From G963664115 sp965216035 (GTDB taxonomy: Bacteria; Acidobacteriota; Terriglobia; 20CM-2-55-15), in assembly GCA_965216035.1 (NCBI GenBank), contig CBDCFM010000020.1, positions 1 through 64,000 of the forward strand: 64,000 bases of DNA. Direction: 5' to 3'. Each line of letters starts with the position of its first letter. The stretch's first letter is position 1. The notes under the pieces were generated by a model. The model had not been told where the DNA came from and did not search any database. It worked only from the letters and a program-made list of their open reading frames with translations. A program made the position numbers and the translations under genes. Shown piece after piece: positions 19,672-29,137 of the stretch.

Positions 19672-20184
19672 ACTATCCTCCGCGTCGGGCTAAACCGGCA
19701 AGGTGCAAGGATTGACAATTCATGCAGAAAAACCTTTGCCGTCCGCTGTGTCGGTAGACGTTTTAGTCGGTTCTTCGTTGCCTTGTGTATAGCAGAGCCA
19801 CCGGCTTCAATTCAACCCGAATCCGGATGAAGAACCTGGGGATATAACGTGGGGTGGCTCCCATGTCGGTCCGCACCGGCCGGGTTCAAGGATAGGGCGT
19901 GGACCGGCGAATTATCGGCCGTCTGTAGTGTGTGATATTCTGCGCGCCGCTTCCTCGTGTCCGGGCCTCGGAAAGGTCCGGCAATACTCATTACCTGAGA
20001 GAATGGGATCGATCTCGGGGATGCAATCCGGCCGGCTTCGTCCGAGTGGCTGCCCGCTCTGAAGCAATGGCCGGGGGGTGCGTGCCTGTGGGAGCGGACG
20101 TTCAATCCGTTTGCCAGCCGAGATGCCCGGGCACCTGACATACGCATGCGGGGCTCGGTCTGGCCCTCGGGACAGAAGCGAAGA
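19672..20184. other. Gene-free stretch
   Basis: I see no convincing gene, RNA or repeat here. Several short open frames cross it, but none has a ribosome site or recognisable domain. It should contain the promoter of the minus-strand cluster that begins at 19671; no clear -35/-10 pair was found. Confidence 0.5.
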
Positions 20185-21444
20185 CTACCGCATTGCCGCC
20201 TGCTTCTCCCGGGAGATTCTCAAGGCCTGCGCTATCTCGGCCGGCGTCATCGAAGCCTCTAACGATCTCCGCAATCCGAGGGCGTTCGCTTCCCCGGAAG
20301 TCACGGCCAGTTCCGCCCAGACATAGGCCTGTACGAGGTCTCTCGCCAACCCGTCCCCATTCAAATACATCAATGCAAGGTTGAACTGCGCGCCGCTATT
20401 GCCTTGTTCGGCGGACCGCTGGAACCAATCCACAGCAGCCGGCACGTCCCTCGGTGCACCGTCACCACTGTAATAAATGACTCCAAGATTGAATTGCGCG
20501 AGGTGATGGCCCTGTTCGGCCGCTTTCCGATACAAGTCGACTGCTACCCCAGAGTCTTCGGGGAAGGAGTCACCAAAGTAATACATCTCACCAAGGTTGA
20601 ACTGGGCTCCGGCGTGCTCCTGGTCCGCCGCCTTACGAAACCATTCGGCCGCCTGCCCCAGATTCTGGAGGACACCATCGCCGCCCTGATACATCTCACC
20701 GAGGCTGTTCTGGGCATCTGCGTGGCCCAGATCGGCGGCCTTCCCGTACCATTCGGCAGCGCCCGCCAGGTCGCGGGCCATTCCCTCGCCGTTCTGATTC
20801 ATCATGCCCAGATTGAACTGCGCAGTGGCACTGCCCTGATCCGCCGCCTTCCGGTACCAATCCGCGGCCGCAGTCGGATCCCTGGGAACACCTTCGCCCC
20901 GGCCGTGCATCATGCCAAGGTTGACCTGCGCGACCAGGTCGCCCTGATCGGCCGCTCTCAGGAACCAGCCGGCAGCTGCGGCCGGATCCCGAGGCACGCC
21001 ATCACCATTCTGGTACATCAGACCCAGATTCAACTGCGCCACGATATCGCCCTGCTCTGCGGACTTTCGAAACCATTCCGCCGCTTTGACGAAATCCTCA
21101 GCAACACCGTCGCCACGGGCGTACAGCATACCCAGGTTGAACTGAGCCAGGATGTCACCCTGGTCCCCCGCCCGCGTGTACCACCGTATGGCTTCGTCCA
21201 CATCCTGAGGGACGCCGGCACCATTCTGATACATTGCGCCAAGGTTGAACTGCGCTTCCGAATGTCCCTGCTCCGCCGCGATCGTATACCACTCCACGGC
21301 CTGTGCACCGTCGAGGGGGACGCCGTCACCGTTCTGGTAGGCCTGACCCCGGAAAAATGCCTCCTCCGGACTCTCCTGCGCGAAGAGAAGATTGGAAAAT
21401 GGGCCTAGTGTCAGTAATACGATCGGTATCCACATACGGAACAT
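20185..21444 (-). CDS. Sel1-like repeat (SEL1/TPR) secreted protein
   Basis: The 419-residue protein has an N-terminal signal peptide (MWIPIVLLTLGPFSNLLFAQ). About ten tandem 36-residue Sel1-like repeats follow, with the consensus AQFNLGxMYxxGxGVPxDxxxAxxWxRKAAxQG, ending in a short helical tail (EIAQALRISREKQAAMR). Sel1 repeats form an alpha-solenoid that binds other proteins. The export signal places this one in the periplasm or at the envelope. The repeats are very regular, suggesting recent expansion. It lies on the minus strand downstream of the dehydrogenase operon (111-base gap), probably as a separate unit. Confidence 0.88.
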   Translation of the reverse strand: MFRMWIPIVLLTLGPFSNLLFAQESPEEAFFRGQAYQNGDGVPLDGAQAVEWYTIAAEQGHSEAQFNLGAMYQNGAGVPQDVDEAIRWYTRAGDQGDILAQFNLGMLYARGDGVAEDFVKAAEWFRKSAEQGDIVAQLNLGLMYQNGDGVPRDPAAAAGWFLRAADQGDLVAQVNLGMMHGRGEGVPRDPTAAADWYRKAADQGSATAQFNLGMMNQNGEGMARDLAGAAEWYGKAADLGHADAQNSLGEMYQGGDGVLQNLGQAAEWFRKAADQEHAGAQFNLGEMYYFGDSFPEDSGVAVDLYRKAAEQGHHLAQFNLGVIYYSGDGAPRDVPAAVDWFQRSAEQGNSGAQFNLALMYLNGDGLARDLVQAYVWAELAVTSGEANALGLRRSLEASMTPAEIAQALRISREKQAAMR

Positions 21445-21555
21445 GCATCGTCTCCAATCGCCATCAAGAGAGCCACCGGGCTGAAAGGATTCGATAGGTC
21501 AGGTCTTTGCTGGCCTCAAAAAACCGCGTGAGTCTTCCGACCTCTCTATACTGGC

Positions 21556-22548
21556 CTATGCGCTGGCCAGTTTCTCCAAACCCGATCTCAACAGGCCTTT
21601 TGCCATATCGATCTTCATCGCGTTGTACTTGAGCGGAGCGGCCGCCGCCAGTGCCGTCGACGGTGCTTGCGTCGCCAGAACCGTGTTCAATGTCTTCCCT
21701 CTCAGGAAGTCCTCAACCGCATGTTCCCTCAACGGACGTCCCGCAATCCCGCCGAACACCACTCGCGAATCCGTGATCGTTTGCCCGTTCATCTCGAGGC
21801 CCATCGCCATCGACGCCATCGCAAAGTCCCACACCCCTCGCGGCCGGATCTTCTCAAACGATGCCCGGAACCCGTTCCGCGGAGGGGGCAGCGTCACTTC
21901 CGTCAATATCTCGTTGTACCGCACCACATGCGACTGGATCCGTCCATCCACCATCATGTCCCCGGGTACGAGTTGCTCCACGCTCAGCTCTTTCGTCCCC
22001 AACGGGCCCACCAGCTTTACCGTCGCGTCGAACGGTATCAGCGCCGGCGCTGCATCCCCCGGATACACCGCGTAGCACAAGCGTCCGCCCATCGCTGAGT
22101 GGTAATAGCTGTTGTCTCCGATCGCTCCATGGCAGATATAGCCCCCGTTGCGGTAGCAGGCATAGCCCCCTCTCAGGTACTGGCACCACACTTCCTGAAG
22201 CAGGTCCCCGCCCAGAGTTGACGCGTTCCTCAACTCCGGCGAAGAGATCATCTGGAACGCTTCCACCACCATCGGGTATTTCCGCCCCATCAGGGGCGAA
22301 TCCACGATCTCGGACAGCTTGGTCAGGGCTCCGATATCCACACCCCCCGACGGGTTCTCCCGGATGTAGCGCAGGTTGCCGATACCTTTCACGTCCACCA
22401 GGTAACTCGGCGCCTGGTCCAGGCGGTTCTTCAGCCGGATCAGCAGGTCGGTTCCACCCGCATAGACGCCGGCTTCGGTCCCGTGCAGCGTCAATATCTG
22501 GATCGCTTCATCGATGCTCGTCGGTCGGTACATCGATATCTTCTTCAT
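21556..22548 (-). CDS. FAD-binding subunit of a PaoABC-like aldehyde/xanthine dehydrogenase
   Basis: The ATG at 22546-22548 overlaps the stop of the molybdopterin gene (ATGA), which fixes the start; the protein is 330 residues. It has the FAD-domain signatures AGVYAGGTDLLIRLKN and GGDLLQ. It also carries extra cysteines in VWCQYLRGGYACYRNGG, YICHG and GGRLCYAVYPGD. This Cys arrangement is typical of subunits that carry an additional [4Fe-4S] cluster, such as E. coli PaoB. It passes electrons between the FeS subunit and an acceptor. It is the last gene of the operon 25720 to 21556. Confidence 0.88.
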   Translation of the reverse strand: MKKISMYRPTSIDEAIQILTLHGTEAGVYAGGTDLLIRLKNRLDQAPSYLVDVKGIGNLRYIRENPSGGVDIGALTKLSEIVDSPLMGRKYPMVVEAFQMISSPELRNASTLGGDLLQEVWCQYLRGGYACYRNGGYICHGAIGDNSYYHSAMGGRLCYAVYPGDAAPALIPFDATVKLVGPLGTKELSVEQLVPGDMMVDGRIQSHVVRYNEILTEVTLPPPRNGFRASFEKIRPRGVWDFAMASMAMGLEMNGQTITDSRVVFGGIAGRPLREHAVEDFLRGKTLNTVLATQAPSTALAAAAPLKYNAMKIDMAKGLLRSGLEKLASA

Positions 22549-25106
22549 GCCCTTGCCTCCAGCTCTTTCAATCCAGCCATGATCTTGTCCCGGGTGAGCG
22601 GCGTTTCTCTTATCCGCACCCCGCACGCGTTGTAGATGGCATTCGACAAGGCGCCGGGAACGGCCCCGATCGAGGTTTCACTGAAGCTCTTGATCCCGTA
22701 AAACCACCGGGGCTCCAAACTATCCACCAGCACCTGGGTCTGATGTTCCGGCATTTCCATGATCGTGGGCAGCCGGTATGCCAGATAGCCCGTGGCGTAG
22801 TGACGATGACCTGGAAACTCTCGATCATACGGTACCGGGTCTGTCGCCATCTGAAGGCTCTCGGCCATGGACCCGTGCATGTCAGCGGAGGCGACCATCG
22901 GGTTGACGACCAGCCCTGTATCGTGACAGTACGCGGACCGGACGATGCGCCAGGCACCCGTCCAGGTGTCGACTTCCACCTCCAGGAAGCAGGCTCCGAC
23001 TCCCTTGGTCAACGCTCTTCCCTGACTCTTGTTCACGCCCTGGCCCGCCCCGACGATCGAACCTCCCGCGGCCTGGGCGAGAGCTGCAAACGTCGTCTGA
23101 AGCTGGGGATTGGGCTGCGAGCGGATGACGCCGTCCCGGATCTCGAGCGTCGCCACATCCACGTTCAGCATAGTCGCCGCCCGGTCGAGAAGATCGTTCT
23201 TGAGCTTGTCGGTGGCACTGTAGGTGGCCGCTCCCTGGACGGTCACGGTCTTGCCCGCGATCCAACCGTTGCTCGGTGGGGTGATGGCCGAGTCCCCCCA
23301 TATCACGCGGATATAATCCCGGGTCGTAAACCCTAGGATTTCCGCCACGACATGGGCGAGCGCCGTGTCATGGTTCGTGCCGCTGTCGGGAAGAGCAGTC
23401 TTAACGTTTACGTATCCGTCGGAGGTCACCTCCACTTCGGCGCCGAAGAGTCCGCCACCACCGCCACCGCCGGTACCGTTTGTTTCGATCATGCGCCGGC
23501 GAAAGCCTTCCTCTCTGTCGTGGTAACCCATGTGTCCGGCATGGTGCTGGGAATTGGCGACGCCAAAGCCCCTCTTGAACCGTCCGGGATTACCGCCGGG
23601 AACCGGATTCCTCCGGTCCCAACCGATGTCCTTCGCACCCTCCTCCAGCACCTCGACCGAAGCGAACGAATCATAGGTGACGAAACCGTTCTCGTTCTCG
23701 TACCGGGTCCCGCGCTCCAGGTCCTTATGCCAGGCCCCGCTGAGCTGGTCCCCTGGCTTTGAAACGTGCATCAACCGGAACTCGAGGGGGTCGATCCCCA
23801 CCGCTTCCGCCATCTCGTCGATCATGTTCTCGAAGGCCCACTTGATTTCCTGCTGCGTGTAGCTGCGAACCGGCGCCGTCCGCATAGCGTTCGACTGGTA
23901 GGCGTACGCGGTTGTTTTCCAGTGCGGCACCTGGCTGGTGTAGAGTTCGAAATTGTTCTTGGCAATCTCGTTTATGGCCTGACCCGTGCCTCCTGTATCT
24001 CCCGCGCTGATATAGATCTCATGGCTGAGCGCGATAATCCGTCCTTCACTGTTGGCCCCCACGCTGAATTTCGTCATGTTCTCCGGCTTGATATAGACAA
24101 AGCCCATTTCCTGGTCCTTGGGGAGCATGATCTTTGTGGGCCGGCCCGTCATCCGGGCAATATGAGCAATGTATGCATAGAAGGGTTCGGTGGCCCCTCT
24201 CGCCGCGGAGAACGTGCAGCCGTTGTACTTATTGATAAATCGAACCTGCGACCGATCAATGCCCAGCTCCCGGGCCAATCGATCCCGCATCGGGTAGATT
24301 CCCTGACTCATGCCCCAGAAGGTGAGGTTGTCGCCATCCCATTTGGCCACGCTGCCACAGGGTTGGATGGGAATGGCGGTGGCTCCCGCCCAGTAGTAGG
24401 TGAATTCCCGGATCACATCGGACTCCGCAAATCCCTGTTCCAGATCCCCAAGCTGGGCCACCCAGGTGGCGTTCGGATCGTAGTGGGGATCACTCTGCGC
24501 TACCTGAAGGAGGTTCCCCCGTCCCTGACGCAGGTCCGGGGCGTCAGGCGACATGGCGCTTTCCAGAGTTGCAGCGAAAGGCAGGATTTCGTAGTCCACG
24601 TCGATAGCCGCGACGGCGTCCTCTGCAAGGTCCTCCGTATCGGCGGCCACAATAGCGACCAATTCACCGGTCAGGCTCAGTTCTTCGGGCAATTGAACGT
24701 TGGCTGGGCCATTCTCGCGTGTGAGTACGTAGGCCACACCCGGCATCCGCTCCGCTGCCGATGTATCCAGACTCCGTACGCGCGCATGAGGGTGAGGGCA
24801 GGTGAGAAACTTCGCGTAGAGCATGTCGGGAAACCACACCCGGCTTGAATACTGCGCCGTCCCGGTAAACCGGGGTATCGACACCTCCGGCATCGGGGGC
24901 ATCGACTTCCCGACTACGTTGAGATTCTCCGGCGCATAACCCTGCCACTTCTGCGTAACGATCTGATCGTCGCCTTCGACGAGAGTGTCTTCAGGACCGT
25001 GGCCCCCACCGGTGGAATAGTCGCGGACCATCGGTTGCTTGATATGGACGATGGAACCGGGTTCGGGAACCGCTTCTATCTTCGGAATGCCGTTTTCCTG
25101 ACTCAT
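22545..25106 (-). CDS. Molybdopterin-binding catalytic subunit of a PaoABC-like aldehyde/xanthine dehydrogenase
   Basis: The 853-residue large subunit carries the family motifs: a/b hammerhead (PRFTGTAQYSSRVWFPD, KFLTCPHPHARVRSLD), WGMSQGIYP, GCTFSAARGATEPF, TGRPTKIMLPKDQE and the C-terminal IKSFSETSIGAVPGALSNA with the putative catalytic glutamate. It binds the molybdenum cofactor and oxidises an aldehyde or N-heterocycle; the substrate cannot be deduced. Overlaps of 4 bases with both neighbours show tight translational coupling. A glycine run (GTGGGGGGGLFG) at about residue 530 marks a loop absent from the orphan paralogue at 13508. Confidence 0.9.
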   Translation of the reverse strand: MSQENGIPKIEAVPEPGSIVHIKQPMVRDYSTGGGHGPEDTLVEGDDQIVTQKWQGYAPENLNVVGKSMPPMPEVSIPRFTGTAQYSSRVWFPDMLYAKFLTCPHPHARVRSLDTSAAERMPGVAYVLTRENGPANVQLPEELSLTGELVAIVAADTEDLAEDAVAAIDVDYEILPFAATLESAMSPDAPDLRQGRGNLLQVAQSDPHYDPNATWVAQLGDLEQGFAESDVIREFTYYWAGATAIPIQPCGSVAKWDGDNLTFWGMSQGIYPMRDRLARELGIDRSQVRFINKYNGCTFSAARGATEPFYAYIAHIARMTGRPTKIMLPKDQEMGFVYIKPENMTKFSVGANSEGRIIALSHEIYISAGDTGGTGQAINEIAKNNFELYTSQVPHWKTTAYAYQSNAMRTAPVRSYTQQEIKWAFENMIDEMAEAVGIDPLEFRLMHVSKPGDQLSGAWHKDLERGTRYENENGFVTYDSFASVEVLEEGAKDIGWDRRNPVPGGNPGRFKRGFGVANSQHHAGHMGYHDREEGFRRRMIETNGTGGGGGGGLFGAEVEVTSDGYVNVKTALPDSGTNHDTALAHVVAEILGFTTRDYIRVIWGDSAITPPSNGWIAGKTVTVQGAATYSATDKLKNDLLDRAATMLNVDVATLEIRDGVIRSQPNPQLQTTFAALAQAAGGSIVGAGQGVNKSQGRALTKGVGACFLEVEVDTWTGAWRIVRSAYCHDTGLVVNPMVASADMHGSMAESLQMATDPVPYDREFPGHRHYATGYLAYRLPTIMEMPEHQTQVLVDSLEPRWFYGIKSFSETSIGAVPGALSNAIYNACGVRIRETPLTRDKIMAGLKELEARA

Positions 25107-25720
25107 AGTTCTGCCTCCCCGCGCATGACCTTACCGGCATCGACCACTGTCCGTATGATCGCCGGGTAGGCCGCGCACCGGCAGATGTGTCCCGACAGCG
25201 CCATCTTGACTTCATCGACTGTCGGGTCCGGGTTCGCGTCGAGCAGTCCCTTCGCCGTCACTTCCCATCCCGCCGTGCAATATCCGCAGTCGGCCGCCAC
25301 GTAGCGGTGTCCCACCGCCTGGATCGGATGCAGATTGTCTTCGTCGCCCAAGCCTTCCACCGTGAAGATGTCCTTCCCGGTTGCCTCCATCGCCAGGGTA
25401 TGACAGGAGTAATAGGGGGTCCCGTCGATCAACACACTGCAGGCTCCGCAGCTGGCGCGATTGCAGCTTCGATTCGTCCCAGTCAGCGCCAGCTTCATCG
25501 CGATCACTTCCCACAACGTCGTCCGGGCTTCAAATTCGGCCTGGTAGCTGGCTCCATTGATGATGAATGTCCCGATCTCCACCGTCATCGGTGGGGCGAT
25601 CCCCGCCGAGCTTTGTGCCGGAGCCGGGGATCCAGCCACCGAGGCGACACCGCTTACAGTCGTCAATACGACCGCGCCCGAGCTGGCCGCCTTAAGAAAA
25701 TGTCTCCGGGAATACTGCAT
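25103..25720 (-). CDS. [2Fe-2S] subunit of a PaoABC-like dehydrogenase, Tat-exported
   Basis: The 205-residue protein begins with a twin-arginine signal (SRRHFLKAASSGAVVLTTVS), so the complex should be exported folded to the periplasm. Two [2Fe-2S] domains follow. The plant-ferredoxin-like one contains CNRASCGACSVLIDG and the C of YYSC. The helical one has CGYC and CRC in GHICRCAAYPAI. GGAGG precedes the ATG. It is first in an operon with the molybdopterin and FAD subunits, the paoA-paoC-paoB type content in a different order. No Moco chaperone gene lies in the window. Confidence 0.9.
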   Translation of the reverse strand: MQYSRRHFLKAASSGAVVLTTVSGVASVAGSPAPAQSSAGIAPPMTVEIGTFIINGASYQAEFEARTTLWEVIAMKLALTGTNRSCNRASCGACSVLIDGTPYYSCHTLAMEATGKDIFTVEGLGDEDNLHPIQAVGHRYVAADCGYCTAGWEVTAKGLLDANPDPTVDEVKMALSGHICRCAAYPAIIRTVVDAGKVMRGEAEL

Positions 25721-25869
25721 ATCTCAAACCTCCATCGGTGTGCACGCTATCGAGAATCAAGGGAATTTTGGCAAGAATGAACTCGTGCAATGCTCCCAAA
25801 ATACCCGTCCGTTGTCCACTGATTTTACTCGTGTGTCGGGGACACTCACAAAGGAGACGCGACGCATTA

Positions 25870-26081
25870 CTGGAGGGAACGCTGTCCAAAGATTTCGAAC
25901 TGGGCGCCTCGGGTGGGGGCGCATCCGGACCTCAAGTCAATGTTTTTGCAAACATCAATAATGCGTTCAATTGACGCACCTCGGCACGCCCAGTGGCCTT
26001 CAGACCTCGCCTTTCTTTGGAAGATCCTTTAGGGCAGAACAGCCCCGCGAAACCGAGGCCGGAGTGCGCTTCCATTTCTGA
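25870..26081 (+). pseudogene. C-terminal relic of a TonB receptor-like beta barrel
   Basis: The stretch LSKDFELGASGGGASGPQ then VNVFANINNAFN ends in a stop. One frame over, it continues HLGTPSGLQTSPFFGRSF ... VRFHF and a stop at 26079-26081. The same pattern (NVFANVTNAFNNVN ... RFQF stop) ends the barrel gene at 10140-12633. Only the last 65 or so residues remain, with an indel at about 25971. It is on the opposite strand to the dehydrogenase operon, so it is a leftover of a deleted gene. From 26082 to 26359 nothing else is seen. Confidence 0.7.
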
Positions 26082-26359
26082 CCAGAAGGTCACCGCAAGT
26101 GGTTGCTTTTCCATCATGATCTTCGATCAGTATTACCTGTCATTTTGACGGTGTCCTCGATTGCGGCCAAGGACCTTCATCCCGAAGTGGGCAACCGTCA
26201 ACCCGTTTCCATTTCGAACCCGGCGCTTTGGTCGTCTATCATTGAGGCCCGCGGCCATGTCTTTCCGCGACGCCCCGCCACTGCCTTCATGCGCAGCGCA
26301 CGGGTCGACCTGGATTGACCGCCACCGTAGTGCCAACGCACCGAACGGAGCGGACCTCC

Positions 26360-27073
26360 ATGACGACCAAAACTAGTCGGAAGCTAAGCCTCCACGACCG
26401 GCTCTCACGGCTTGGCTTTCCTGAAGCCTGCAAGCTGTGGGGAGAAAACGGCAAAAAGCTGATTCAGGCAGGAGCCCGATACGAAATCAGTATCGACGAG
26501 CAGGTTTCCTGGAGCAACGGGACTTTCCGCCTCCAGCTACCCGACCCGTCCGCGGCGAGGGACTTGGTGATCACGATCGCGCGGAGCCCGGACCGGAGGC
26601 AGTGGCTCGGCTGGAGCTGCTCAGGCTGCGAAACGGCCTGTGAGCACGCCGGCGCGGCATTTTCGCTGATCCTGGAAGAGAAGACGGCACTGGGATTGGC
26701 CGCGCCGCCGCCCGAACGGACACCCGTGGAAAGCCTGGGCGAAGAGGATCCCGGAGAGAGAGCTCTCAAGGAGCGAATCGAGAGGGCGCACGAAGAGAAA
26801 ATGAAGGTGCGCTCCGCTGACGCCGGGCGGCCGTGGACCGACTACACGGCGATCAGCCCTCTGTCGGGCAAGACCTACCGGATTGCCCTGCGCGGCGAGG
26901 AGCGCGGCACGTCGTACTGCTCGTGCCCCGACTTTCGCACCAAAACGCTCGGGATCTGCAAGCACATAATTCACGTACTGGCTAAGATCAAGCGGCGATT
27001 TCCGGCAGCAAAGCGGCGGCCGTACAAGCGCACGAGCCCATCGCTGCGGATAAGCAGAATACGCGGGGGCTGA
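26360..27073 (+). CDS. SWIM zinc-finger protein, probably the N-terminal part of a truncated SWIM-helicase
   Basis: The ATG at 26360 starts a 237-residue protein. A CxCx(n)CxH SWIM motif is visible as CSCPDFRTKTLGICKH near residues 200-215, and a first Cys-rich site (SCSGCETACEHAG) lies near residue 90. SWIM domains bind DNA or protein and in bacteria often head SNF2-type helicases. Here the helicase is missing. The C-terminal dozen residues (from about 27046) lie in a dispersed repeat also found at 28926-29022, so the original 3' part was probably replaced. It may still be expressed as a short protein. Confidence 0.65.
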   Translation: MTTKTSRKLSLHDRLSRLGFPEACKLWGENGKKLIQAGARYEISIDEQVSWSNGTFRLQLPDPSAARDLVITIARSPDRRQWLGWSCSGCETACEHAGAAFSLILEEKTALGLAAPPPERTPVESLGEEDPGERALKERIERAHEEKMKVRSADAGRPWTDYTAISPLSGKTYRIALRGEERGTSYCSCPDFRTKTLGICKHIIHVLAKIKRRFPAAKRRPYKRTSPSLRISRIRGG

Positions 27074-27139
27074 CACCTATCGGAGCGCGGACAGTGTCGC
27101 CGTATGGGCGTTATGTCAACCCGCGCGCGGGCGCAGGCC
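27046..27139. repeat. Dispersed ~95-bp direct repeat, copy 1
   Basis: This segment and 28926-29022 align over about 95 bases, both beginning TGCGGATAAGC and ending CGCAGGCCG, with a highly conserved core GTTATGTCAACCCGCGC. They have the same orientation and bracket the NoeA-like pseudogene. Copy 1 overlaps the 3' end of the SWIM gene. Both copies contain TTGACA on the minus strand. The nature of the element is unknown. Confidence 0.65.
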
Positions 27140-27326
27140 GTCGCGCGACTCCGTTGCCGAACAACGTCATATTCCGCTCGGCTGTTATTGCCCAAGTCGC
27201 GCCCATCATGGGTGCACCGATTTCGCTCAGACATCGGGCGCTACCGTTGTTGGCCGACAGCGAAAGGAGCGCTACAAGTACAAAGAACCTGGCCGAACTC
27301 AAACGAGCAAAAAGGGAAGACTTCAT
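27111..27326 (-). CDS. Short open frame with signal-peptide-like N-terminus, possible gene fragment
   Basis: The 71-residue frame starts with a plausible signal peptide (SARFFVLVALLSLSANNGS). It then reads EIGAPMMGATWAITAE, weakly reminiscent of the start of ApbE-like FMN transferases, and runs into the dispersed repeat where it stops (RGLT). No ribosome site is visible. It is best regarded as a truncated 5' fragment or a chance frame. The rest of 27140-27456 shows nothing more. Confidence 0.25.
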   Translation of the reverse strand: MKSSLFARLSSARFFVLVALLSLSANNGSARCLSEIGAPMMGATWAITAERNMTLFGNGVARRPAPARGLT

Positions 27327-27456
27327 GTAATTGACTACGGGTCCGGCGGGCTTGTCGTCTAATTCAACAACACCGAATGAGGACTGAATTGGACCGCGGA
27401 CGTCCCGTCCGCATTCGTGTCCAAAGAGCCGAACTGAACAGCGGAGAGGCTCGCCG

Positions 27457-28880
27457 CTACTCTTTGCTTTTGAAGAGATACAAAACCCGGCCGTCGGTGC
27501 CGACCGGCCGCGAGTCCACCTTCGAGAAGACCTTCTCGAACTCGGCCTCGAAGGCTTCCTGGGTGTAGTCCGGGAATATGTCTTCCCGGCTTCGCAGCAG
27601 GCGCTGTACCTGAGGGTCAGATTTCGGCACCCACTCGATAATTAGCCAACTGCACAACGACCGTGCGAACACGGCAACCCGCGGCAGAGGCACATTGTTG
27701 GCGATGGCGAGGTGGTGAACCAGAGCCAGCATCATCACCAGATCGGCCGGGCCTCGATCGATGAACGACTGGCGCTCCTCGAGTGCCCAGCCGATGTCCG
27801 GGCTCGGATTGGTGAGATCCGAGCGAAGTGGCAGGAGGTTCTTCTCTTTGTTCTTCTTGGTGTCCGAATAACACAGCTCGACGCACGCCGGGTCAATGTC
27901 GAAAGCGATGGTTGCGGCGTCTTTGTCGGCAGCAATTCGGCTGAATACACCGGTGTTGGCGCCCAGGTCCCAGACGGTCTTCGGCCCCGCCTGGTCGATG
28001 AGCTCGCCGACCAGACTCTTCTTCTGCTCGACACCTGCTGTGTCATAGGAAAGTGTCTGGTAGTAGTCCGCCCACTCGGTGCCTGCGGGTTGCCACGACA
28101 TCTTCTTGATCAGAGAGGCCAGTCCGTCGGCCATTCCCAGGATCCCGGATTCACTCACCTTCGGTTTGTTGGTTGGCGCCGCCGCTTCACCTGATGTGTC
28201 GGAGTACTTGTTCTGCATCCAGGCGTGCAGGAACAGGTGCATGACGAGTCCCGGCTTGAGATGTGCTCGGCGAGGCAGCAAACGTGCCGCGAGGTCGAGG
28301 GGAACGCCGTCAATGAAGGTCTCCATCAATCGCTGCAGCCGGATGTCGGTCATCGCCATCAGCGCAATCGGTGCGAGGAAGTGTGAGCAGAATTGACCGT
28401 ACGCCACCCAGGGAGACCCGGCTTCGTGCTTTTCGAAGCTCAGAGTGTCGATGAAGATCGGCCGGCCGCCTTCGAACTGGATGTTGTAGGCGCTGGCGTC
28501 CTTGAGGATCATGCCATGGCGCAGGGCGCGTTTTTGAATGTCGAGGGTGAGCAGCGCCGCATCCTTAGTACTGGGAGAAGCTCCACTCGTAGGGATAAGA
28601 GATGAAGGCGATCTGCTGAGGCAGCAAGGTGCGGCCGGATTGTTGTCCTTCCGGGGTGACATCTTTGTGGCAGACCAGAGCGCCGACATCGACGAGCTCC
28701 TGGTACAGACCGCTCTCCATGAGCAGTTGATAGTTAGTTAGCTTCGTAGACCGGGTTCACCTGGCGATAGACGAGGCCATCGTCGTCCTTGAAGACGAAT
28801 CCGCTCGGATCCCTGAACGACGCAGGATCGGGGCATTCTACACCAAGGATCGGCAGGTCAATGACAGCCGGATTTGTCAC
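27457..28880 (-). pseudogene. NoeA-like class I SAM-dependent methyltransferase, two frameshifts
   Basis: The C-terminal 380 residues are open and contain a KDASAYNIQFEGGRPIFIDTLSFE block. A Rossmann methyltransferase follows, with WDLGANTGVFSRIA (SAM site) and FDIDPACVE (acidic ribose-binding position). The N-terminal third is in other frames. VIDLPILGVECPDPASFRDP leads to VYRQVNPVYEAN. A TTAG duplication at 28735-28744 breaks the frame, which resumes as YQLLMESGLYQELVDVGALV to SYPYEWSFSQY. An extra base near 28566 breaks it again. GTG at 28878-28880 is a likely original start. The family acts on nodulation or cell-surface sugars, though its real reaction is unclear. It is flanked by the direct repeats. 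Confidence 0.75.
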
Positions 28881-28925
28881 GAAATGTAGGCGTGATGTGT
28901 CATCGCGCTCCTCGGTCGCAACCGG

Positions 28926-29022
28926 TTGCGGATAAGCGGAATAAGCACGAGCCGACGACTATGGCACCGCTGACAATGTCGCCGTAGGGGTGTTATGTCA
29001 ACCCGCGCACGGTCGCAGGCCG
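28926..29022. repeat. Dispersed ~95-bp direct repeat, copy 2
   Basis: About 80 percent identical by eye to 27046-27139 and in the same orientation. It lies immediately upstream of the NoeA-like pseudogene. On the minus strand it holds TTGACA (28994-28999) followed 17 bases later by CATTGT, so it could have supplied that gene's promoter. The 115 bases up to the IS5 copy at 29138 show no gene. Confidence 0.6.
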
Positions 29023-29137
29023 CTGGGCGGCGTGGAGGGGTCCCAGAAGAAGGTCTCCAGTATCCCAGGCAGCCGCAACTGGCGCGTCTGTTGTAAAACT
29101 CAACGAGGCGAATTGGGAGGTCAGCACGTTACTCGTT

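Noticed and set aside
27046..29022. Integron attC-like sites (GGGCGTTATGTC resembles an attC end)
   Set aside because: The repeats lack the paired inner and outer core sites in inverted orientation and no integron integrase is seen, so a cassette array is not supported.
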